DNA of 64,000 nt from Adenophora triphylla var. japonica (lineage: Eukaryota; Streptophyta; Magnoliopsida; Asterales; Campanulaceae): positions 206,001 to 270,000 of the forward strand of contig JAFEMH010001244.1 of NCBI GenBank assembly GCA_022495995.1, given 5' to 3'. The position numbers were made by a program, and so were the translations under genes. The notes beneath the pieces were generated by a model, which was not told the DNA's origin, made no database searches, and saw only the letters and a program-made list of their open reading frames with translations. Numbering within the stretch: the first letter of the stretch is position 1; every line of letters starts with the position of its first letter. Positions 56,926-64,000 of this stretch are shown here, one piece after another.

Positions 56926-58161
56926 GTCGTCATCTTCTTCTACCACTCTATTTCTTCTTTTTTTACGACTATTAGTAGGTTTATTATTTATAAATTATGT
57001 TGGATCATAGCAGTTTCGGTGTGTGTCAAGTTCATCCTCAACAATCATATTGTGCATGATGATACAAGCCATCATAATTCTTTCAATAATATTACGATCC
57101 CAAATAAGACATGTGCGTTTGATAAATGCAAAACGAGATTGGAGAACCCCAAAAGCTCGTTCAACATCTTTTCTAGCAGCCTCCTGACGTTGAGCAAATG
57201 TCTTGTGTTTTTGAATTGTAGCAGAAGTAATTGATTTTACAAATCCAGCCCAACTTTTATAGAAGCCATAAGTGAGATAATATCATATATTACTTTCGCG
57301 CCCATTCATGACATAACTAACTTCGGGTGCTCGACCTTCCAAAATATCATTGAAAATAGGAGATCTGTGAAGTACGTTGATATTGTTACAAGAACCTGGA
57401 GTTCCAAAGAACGCATGCCATATCCACAATGCAACAGCTTCCAAAATAAGAGTTGACTTTCCACTTTGTCCTGCAAATTGCCCAGCCCAAGCTTTAGGAC
57501 AATTTTTTCATTCCCAGTGCATGCAATCAATACTGCCCACCATGACCGGAAATCCACTTTGTTCCCCCACATAAAGTAGTTTTCTTAAATCTTCTTCATT
57601 AGTACTTCTAAGATATTGACTACCAAAATATGAAATTACCCCTTCTGCAAATCTTATAAAAGACGCTCTTGTCATAGTTTTACTCATTCGCATGTACTCA
57701 TCAACCGCGTCGACTAATGTCCCATAAGCCAAAACTCTCATAGCTGCAGTACATTACTGCAACGATGAAAGGATTTGTTTACCTGCAACATTTTTTCTTT
57801 GTTGAAAATATTCATCATTAGTAGTGATTTCTTTCACTATATGAAGGAAAACATGGTTGTGCATACGAAATCTACGTCGAAATATATTTGGAGGGTAGGT
57901 TGGACTGTTGGAAAAAAAGTCGTTGAACAAACGATGTTCACCTTCCTCGCGTTGCCTCTCAATAAACCCCCTTCTAGCTTTATGAGAAGAATTTGTAGGT
58001 TGTTAGAATACAGTAGGATTACTAATGATCAAATCTTCGATAATGTAACCAATTTGTTTGTTTTGTTCAACAACTCTTGTTTCCCATTCATCAAACTCTA
58101 TGAAATTGAAATAATCAGAATTAGAACTTGAATCTTGGGATGAGATTTTAGTTGAAAACAT
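56926..58161 (-). pseudogene. PIF/Harbinger DDE transposase, broken
   Basis: Starts MFSTKISSQDSSSNSDYFNF at the ATG at 58161. Recognisable blocks: GFIERQREEGEHRLFNDFF, RMHNHVFLHIV, the domain start VGSIDCMHWE (catalytic Asp), ILEAVALWIWHAFFGTPGS (second block) and later KDVERAFGVLQSRFAFI with the catalytic Glu (about 57150). Frame changes and stops occur near 58000, 57920, 57740, 57510 and 57270. It would cut and paste its element with TWA target preference; here it cannot be made. Confidence 0.9.
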
Positions 58162-58418
58162 TTTTTAACTTGTGTTAACTTGATACAAATTCAATAAGTA
58201 TTTAAAGGTGTAAAAGTCATTCATCAATTTCAATTATTAAATTAGAGCATGTGAATTAGAAAATTTGTCAGGGTGATAATGAAGTAATCTTGCCATTATT
58301 AAAGCATTGATTTGACAACTCAATAGCTAAATTCCAAAAAACTTTTAATTCATTTACTTCTTATAAATTAATTCTATCAGTATAAAGGACAATAATGAAA
58401 ACAACCATCTGTTGTATA

Positions 58419-58703
58419 CTCCCTCCGTCCCGGAACAATCTTCACACTTTCCCTTTTGGGCGTCCCAAAACTTACTTCACACATTTAAAACTTACCTAAA
58501 ATGGAAAGGAATCTTTACTATTCCCTCCACTCATTCTCTCTCCTACATTATTTTAATACTCACAACACCATTATAATTTACTATTCTCTCCACTCATTCT
58601 CTCTCCTATTTTATTTTCACACTCACAACACTTTCAATATAATACTCCCTCCTTAAAACCAGTGCAAACAGTGTTTGTGAAGTAAGTTCCGGGACGGAGG
58701 GAG
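58419..58703. mobile_element. Stowaway-like MITE (285 bp) within the Harbinger remnant
   Basis: CTCCCTCCGTCCCGGAACAA and the inverted TTCCGGGACGGAGGGAG, TA at 58417-58418 and 58704-58705. Sits between the transposase and ORF1, so it came after the Harbinger insertion. Confidence 0.92.
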
Positions 58704-59120
58704 TATATGAATTACAGTTGTCCATGTTAATTATTAAAGGTTTGACGGGACAATTCACAAGCTACGTTTCAAAACTTTCCTAGCCATATATTTTGTGAAC
58801 TGAAAAGTTGAAGTAACTTGTCGGTACAAAAGTTGAATAGACAATTCACAAACTAAAATTCAAATTACTCATAGGCATATATTTTGTATATGTGAAATAT
58901 CAGTTGAGATGAGAGAAAATAAATGAAAGTAACATGTGCAATATTCAAAGTAGAATAGAAAATCGTTTCCATAAACTTAAATTACAATAATAAAAATAAG
59001 ACAAAGTTAAATTACATGAAAATAAAACACAATAAATAAACTTAAATTACATGAAAAATTCATAGAATACATAAACTTAAATTAATTAAAAATAAACTAG
59101 TTATTTCCCAAATACTATCT

Positions 59121-60232
59121 TCATGAGATGACGTTCATTTTTTCATCTTGTGGTGATAGGTGGTCTTTTCCCAACAATGTATTGAACATAATAACATTCA
59201 TTTTCATAATTTTTCTTTCCTCCTTTTTACGTTGCAATACAATTCTATTTTCTTCCTTGAAACATTCCAATTCAATTCTATCATTTTCCAGTTTGTTCAT
59301 AACCTCAGCTTCGTTTTTCTTGTGAGCCTTAATGCACAAATTTCTGCTGTAAATTCATCAAAAATATTGGATGATTGTGATTGTTTACCTTTTCCTTTCC
59401 TTTTAACCGCATTTGTACCTTCGGGATGAGCAATTGTTGAAGTATCACTAATTGGAATTTCCAGGTTAGAAGGGATTGGATGCTCTCCATCTTCATCAGG
59501 CCTTGATCTTTTAGATCTGTCCCGACTTTCTTCAATACTCTTTTTATTTTTAGAACGGGCACGTGTGGAATTGCGATTCAGATTTAACTCCCACTTGGAA
59601 TGTTTACTCATAACTTATTCAAATACATGCAAATTAGTAAACTTGCTACCACCGGCTTCATAAATTGTGAGAGCTTCTTCCTCTGTATCTTTCTTGCTCA
59701 TTTTACTCCTTCTCCGACCATATGCTTCTCTGTATGCAGCAATTCATTTGTTCACGTTATCATTAAGTCGTTTGAAACGACTCCTAATCATTTGCGCATT
59801 TCTTTTACATATTTCTCCTGAATTCTCTGCACGAGCTTCTTCGATCAATTTAAACACTCGTGACCATACCACATCACTCTTCTGATTATTTCCACGCACA
59901 CTATCTTCACTTACAAAAATTCAACTCGACATTAGAGCTACGTCTTCTTTCACAAGCCAGCTCGCAGCTTTTGACTCTTTTTGAGTATTTGTGTGTGTTT
60001 GTCAAAAATCTTGAATTAAATTTTGAGAAACAATCTGAGAGCTTTGGACAATTTCAGATATAGGAAATAAATTGTGAATCGGAGAAATTTGAGAATTTAG
60101 ATCATTTTCGAAATTTGAAATATTATGAGGGTTTGTAGAAACCTGATAGTTATAATAAAATTGAGTGTTTAAATAATTTTGAGGATTGACATATTCCTCA
60201 AAATTTGTGAAAAATTGAAAATTTGGATCCAT
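59121..60232 (-). pseudogene. Harbinger ORF1 (Myb/NAM-associated-like), broken
   Basis: Starts MDPNFQFFTNFEEYVNPQNY at 60232, the Asn/Gln-rich N-terminus usual for plant PIF ORF1. The middle (WSRVFKLIEEARAEN, IRSRFKRLNDNVNK, about 59860-59735) matches the Myb/SANT-like region, and AAYREAYGRRRSKMSKKD follows after a stop. The C-terminal block (EVMNKLENDRIELECFKEEN) fits the NAM-associated C-terminal domain (PF14303). Several stops and frameshifts. The normal role is DNA binding and nuclear import of the transposase. Confidence 0.8.
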
Positions 60233-60659
60233 GTTTTTTTTAGAATTTGAAAAAAAAAAAGATTTGAACAAAAGAATGATTATTTTAGAGTGAGAAAGAG
60301 AGTATTTGAGTTTGTGTTTCAAAATATACCAAATTAATCTCTATTTATAGAGAATGAAAATAAAAAAATTTGGTGATTTTATGAATATTTTTAAATATAA
60401 AATAAATACATTTACAGATATTTTATTAATATACCTAAAAAGGATATCTAAAAATTTAACTATACAATCAAATTGTGATACATGGAAAATTAAAGTGGAA
60501 AAATGGCTGACCAACCCTGTTCGGTGTACAACATGGGTTGGCCTTGATTATTGCATTCCCTTCCTTTTCTTTTTTCTTTTTCTTTCATTTCTCATTTTTG
60601 TCCTACATGATCCAATCCATGAAAATGTTCACTGTTGGTTGTAGTCTTACGCAATCTCC

Positions 60660-60950
60660 CCCAAAATTGTGAATTGCCGACATAGATTTTTTAAAAAAAA
60701 AAATTGGTTAGCGAAAATTGGTACAATTAATTGTTGTAATGATGAGCGAATTTTCACTTGAATCCATGAGCGCAACTGTTTCACTCATATTTGTAGTGAA
60801 ACTGTGAGCAATATTGTGTGTGAACCAAAAACAAATTAAATTTTTAATTTTTTAATTATGATTTATCCTAAACTTCGTCGTGTACTCAAAATATAAACAA
60901 TGTTCATAATTTTCCCATATAAATAAATTCCAATATTGTATAGTTATTCA
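60660..60950. other. AT-rich spacer, nothing recognised
   Basis: About 290 bp between the Harbinger remnant and the LTR of the third Tat element. No ORF, repeat or RNA gene seen. Confidence 0.5.
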
Positions 60951-60954
60951 CACC

Positions 60955-61684
60955 TCTTCTCCATACTTTCTCTCTCTACGCTTGTGTAGAGTTATTCATC
61001 CCTAGAACAAGCCACTTATGGAATCTTGTTCATCCTAGGGAGAGGATCTCCATGAGTCATTTGTGTAGGGGAGTGAGAAATATAGATCTACATTGCTAAA
61101 GATTGAAACTTTATGATATAATAGAGAGTAATCAACAAGTAACAATGGGATGAGAGAATATAAGAGTGTATTAGAGGTGAAGGAAGGAGAGATTATCAAT
61201 ATTGGTGTTTCACTATCTTCCAAGTTCCAAGGGAGGTTTTCTTAGGCAATATCTATTAGGAATAGATTAGGATGGGATTGATAGGAGAGAGAGAGAGGTT
61301 TATTGTTCTTAGGAGACTGTAATTCGAGTTTAGATTTCTGTAGAGTAACTTTGTTATGTAAATTGTATCTCAAAATGGGTAGAGGAGGCTTCTATTTATA
61401 GGCTTCTGGTGTGCTACTAATGAAGCCGCACGGCACCAACCCGCGTTAAAAGAAGCCGCCCGGCTAGATCTTTCGTCGCGTCAGCTTGTTTCTGGAAACA
61501 TGCAAGGTGGCAGATTGGAAGCTTCTTTCCAGCGAGGTCCTATCCAAAATTCTTATTCCTGATAGGTCCTTCCTTGCTCAAAAAGTAGAGAAAAGTTCCC
61601 GAATTGCCCCTAAACTTCATGAAAGTTTGGGAAATTGCTAGGAAACTTAGATTGGAAGGCATGAGCCAGATTTGGGTACTTAGA
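60955..61684 (-). repeat. 3' LTR of element 6 (left end approximate)
   Basis: Reading - from 61684, TCTAAGTACCCAAATCTGGC aligns with the start of the element 1 LTR at 18511 (TG has become TC). The motif pair CGTGCGGCTTCATTAG and CCGGGCGGCTTCTTTT lies at 61466-61418, TATAAATA at 61400-61393, then CCTCCTCTACCCATTTTGA as in element 1. It lacks the GCATCCTTTGCA array. Confidence 0.75.
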
Positions 61685-62334
61685 CTATGACGGCCATTAA
61701 TCTTTTTATCTTGTAATCGTAGTTTGTCATGAACAAATTACATTTAATTTTGGTCTGTACTAAAACAATTTACATTCTGTCAATTAACTTTGCTCTTTGT
61801 ACTTTGGTTGTCGCAATTTGCAATTTTGACTTTAACTTTTCCTTATGCATGGTTTCTTCCTTTAATATTCGCTCTTCTTGCATTATAAATGTTGCCGTTT
61901 GCGACTTTGCTACTTTGATTTAGATGGCATTGCTTTGCTTTCTATAACTTGCTTTTAATTCTATCTTTTTCATGTCGTATGTTTTACTTTTCGACAATTT
62001 TAATTTCTGCTTTGATAGTTTATCAAAGATTCACCTTATACACCTTATCTCTATATACATACTACTCCCTTCAAAAGAGTGAGGCTTGTCTTTAGGCAAC
62101 CTTACTCCTTAGTCATGATTCTCGCCATTCTGCTTTACTTAGCTTTGCGGCGACTTAGATAAACCGCATCTTAAAACCACATTAAATCATATTACACATC
62201 ACATTTCTGCGGCAAACCGCCCTTGACACCCACCGCATTTGCGACAATCCACATAGGGCCACATTTGGCGCCTTAGATTCCGTGGCCAAACTTTCTTGTT
62301 CCAATCTTGTTCCATTTTGCCTGGCACCTTTAAG
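61685..62334 (-). other. 3' untranslated region of element 6, distal part
   Basis: No gene. 62150-62280 has several GCGGC words. Short open frames are random-looking. Confidence 0.5.
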
Positions 62335-62442
62335 CCAGGTCTTTTCTGTGCCTGTTAAAAAACCAGGACTTTTCTGTGCCTGGCCCTACAAGCCAGGACT
62401 TTTGTTTTGATATGCCTGGCCCTACAAGCCAGGACTTTCTGT
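62335..62442. repeat. Short direct repeats around TGCCTGGCCCTACAAGCCAG
   Basis: Two full copies of TGCCTGGCCCTACAAGCCAG and one partial (CTGTGCCTGTTAAAAAACCA), each followed by GACTTT. CCTGG and CCAGG arms are complementary. Confidence 0.75.
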
Positions 62443-62800
62443 GCGGCAACCTTCCTTGCCTCCTTCTTCGCGCTTTACTTGGCGGCAACCTTCATTGCCT
62501 CCATCTTCAAGCTCTTCTTGGCAGCAATCTTCATTGCCTCCACCTTCAAGCTCTTCTTTGCGGCAATCTTTACTTGCCTCCATCTTCAAGCTTTACTTGG
62601 CGGCAACCTTCATTGCCTCCATCTTCAAGCTTTACTTGACGGCAACCTTCACTTTCCTCCATCTTCAAGCTTTACTTGGCGGCAACCTTTATTGCCTCCA
62701 TCTTCAATCTTTACTGGCGGCAATCTTCACTTGCCTCCATCTTCAAGCTTTTCTTGGCGGCAATCTTTACTTGCCTCTATCTTCACGCTTTACTTGGCGG
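62443..62800. repeat. 39-bp minisatellite, about nine copies
   Basis: Unit GCGGCAACCTTCATTGCCTC + CATCTTCAAGCTTTACTTG at 62443, 62482, 62521, 62560, 62600 and on, in steps of 39-40 bp. Because 39 is a multiple of three it leaves long overlapping open frames on the + strand (62376-62890), which I read as repeat artefacts. Confidence 0.92.
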
Positions 62801-63113
62801 CAACCTCCATTTCATTCATTCACTCTTGCTGTCATCCCGTGCTCGCCTTGTGCTCCCCGTTTCATGAAACACAAAGTTAACATTTGTTAGAGCTGGACAT
62901 TTATTCGACAAATATTGCACAAAGATATCGCCAAGAAATTTCCTTCATCTTCGATAATATATACAAGTTACATCATTCTAGCCTACCAAATTTTACATAA
63001 CTTTTCCCCCTAGATGTGACAATCATAATGCTCGAATTACAAGAAAAGTTATATAACTTTTGCTATCTAGGACGACAATCAAAATGGTTAAATCAGGAAC
63101 AGAAGCGACAAAT
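62801..63113. other. 3' untranslated region of element 6 next to pol
   Basis: About 310 bp, AT-rich, nothing recognised. Confidence 0.5.
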
Positions 63114-63980
63114 TCACTGGTAAAACTGCTTCAGGTGATCAACATTCCAGGCATTCTTTAGCTCCTCGCCATCCTTCTTCTTCAGCTTATAAGTCCCTTC
63201 ACGAACGACTTTGGTCACTTGGAACGGGGCCTCCCACTTTTCATTCAACTTTGTAAACCCTGGCTTTGGCCCAGCGGCCTCCACACTTCTAAGGACCCAA
63301 TCCCCGACATTGAACGACCTCTTGTTCACCCTCTTATCATGCTGCGCCTTCATCCTCTGCTTATAATTGATCATTCTCATTCTCGCTTGAAGCCTCTTCT
63401 TGTTAGTCAAATCAAGATCATTGCAGCGCCTTTGGCCATTTCGCACTTCATCATAATAAGTCACCATGTATGTCGGCAAGGCCATTTTGGCTGGCGCCAT
63501 TGCCTCTGATCCATAAGTAAGCACAAAGGCGGTTTCTCCAGTTGAGCCCTTTACAATTGTCCTCACATACCACAATGCCGTTGGCAACTCTTCCAACCAA
63601 GCTCCACTTCTTCCTTCCAAATTTTTGCATAGGGCAGCAATGATTTGTTTGTTTGCCGCCTCAGCCTGCCCATTACATTGCGGCCTATACACAGCCGACA
63701 TCCAATGTTTAACATTCAATCTCGCGCACTGAGCTGAAAACTTCTTGCCAAATTGAGTCCCATGATCGGAAACAATTGCTCTGGGCAGCCCAAATCTACA
63801 CCAAATATTCTCTTGAACAAACTTTATCACATTATCTTCACTTATTGTCGCCAGCGCTTTCGCCTCTGTCCACTTTGTAAAGTAATCTACTGCAACGACC
63901 ACATGTTGGCATCCTCCCTTGGCCTTTGGGAACGGCCCAATCAAATCTATTCCCCACATATCAAAAGGCCACGTTGCCAA
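63114..63980 (-). CDS. Integrase, catalytic core to C-terminus (element 6)
   Basis: Open frame of 288 aa continuing off the right side in principle; the first codon is an internal position of pol, so this is the C-terminal part of a larger protein. DDE residues: Asp in MWGIDLIGPFPK, Asp in IVSDHGTQFGKKF and Glu in RPQCNGQAEAANK. The C-terminal module has VGDWVLRSVEAAGPKPG and KWEAPFQV (GPF-like), ending NAWNVDHLKQFYQ, typical of Tat integrases. No lesions in view, unlike elements 1 and 2. Confidence 0.92.
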   Translation of the reverse strand: MATWPFDMWGIDLIGPFPKAKGGCQHVVVAVDYFTKWTEAKALATISEDNVIKFVQENIWCRFGLPRAIVSDHGTQFGKKFSAQCARLNVKHWMSAVYRPQCNGQAEAANKQIIAALCKNLEGRSGAWLEELPTALWYVRTIVKGSTGETAFVLTYGSEAMAPAKMALPTYMVTYYDEVRNGQRRCNDLDLTNKKRLQARMRMINYKQRMKAQHDKRVNKRSFNVGDWVLRSVEAAGPKPGFTKLNEKWEAPFQVTKVVREGTYKLKKKDGEELKNAWNVDHLKQFYQ

Positions 63981-64000
63981 TATAGGAGTTTGTTCAGTTG

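Larger units (their letters stand above)
56350..60660 (-). mobile_element. PIF/Harbinger DNA transposon, decayed (ends approximate)
   Basis: Contains both proteins of a PIF/Harbinger element on the - strand: a DDE transposase (58161-56926) and a Myb/NAM-like ORF1 (60232-59121), separated by a Stowaway MITE. I could not fix terminal repeats or the 3-bp TSD; CTATGAATAGTGTC near 56372 and GTTCACTGTTGG near 60628 are candidate end regions with weak inverted similarity. Confidence 0.7.
60955..64000 (-). mobile_element. Element 6: third Tat-lineage Ty3/Gypsy element (runs off the window)
   Basis: On the - strand: integrase (63980-63114), a 3' region with tandem repeats, then a 3' LTR beginning at 61684. 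The LTR is clearly related to that of element 1. RT, RNase H and gag lie beyond the right edge. The left LTR end near 60955 is estimated from the composition change. Confidence 0.8.

Noticed and set aside
62376..62890. Overlapping + strand ORFs of 87, 157 and 149 aa
   Set aside because: They are produced by the 39-bp tandem unit, whose length is a multiple of three; no start context or domain.

Overview
The window is nuclear DNA of a flowering plant, most likely a eudicot. It is dominated by nested LTR retrotransposons, with two ordinary host genes, several DNA-transposon remnants, one SINE and at least six Stowaway-like MITEs. No rRNA, tRNA or CRISPR feature was found. The plant assignment rests on GT-AG introns, plant-only families (ECA1/prolamin-like, plant mobile domain, Tat/Tekay/Athila Ty3-Gypsy lineages), tRNA-Asp and initiator-Met primer sites, and CTCCCTCCGT MITE ends.

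Left part (1-24137): a Tat-lineage Ty3/Gypsy element on the + strand (element 1) runs from gag at the window edge to a 3' LTR at about 18511-20290. A 6146-bp non-autonomous Athila-like element (1168-7313, - strand, 5-bp TSD CAGAC, 1274-bp LTRs) sits inside its gag. Between pol and the 3' LTR, element 1 carries 6.7 kb with two genes in antisense orientation: a multi-exon plant-mobile-domain-like gene and a DUF7745-like gene. To the right is a second Tat element in the opposite orientation (element 2), with integrase on - and its own DUF7745-like ORF on +. Element 1 was probably inserted into element 2.

24138-31510: a Tekay/Del chromovirus (- strand) with an almost intact polyprotein was inserted into the integrase of element 2. 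Its 3' LTR is complete (2518 bp). Its 5' LTR is cut to 186 bp and fused to a 47-bp piece of its own gag.

31817-36469: a hAT-like non-autonomous transposon (8-bp TSD GCCAGTAT) filled with 24 alternating monomers of about 160 bp and carrying two MITE insertions.

36478-38729: host DNA with a tRNA-derived SINE (15-bp TSD) and a small secreted ECA1/EC1-like gene (- strand). 38730-47858: a non-autonomous Athila-like element (+) with gag and protease but no RT or integrase; its 5' LTR contains a 1273-bp solo LTR. 48001-56076: a complete ten-exon DCN1-like (AAR3-type) gene on the - strand, whose inferred CDS is 960 nt (319 aa), with MITEs in its introns. About 56350-60660: a decayed PIF/Harbinger transposon (transposase and ORF1, - strand). 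About 60955-64000: a third Tat element (-) with an open integrase frame, a 39-bp minisatellite and an LTR related to that of element 1.

The most unusual pattern is shared across lineages. Most of the LTR elements carry their own short CpG-containing palindrome, usually in pairs 18-32 bp apart and usually 15-110 bp upstream of a TATA box. In element 1 the same pair stands before both the LTR promoter and the antisense gene.
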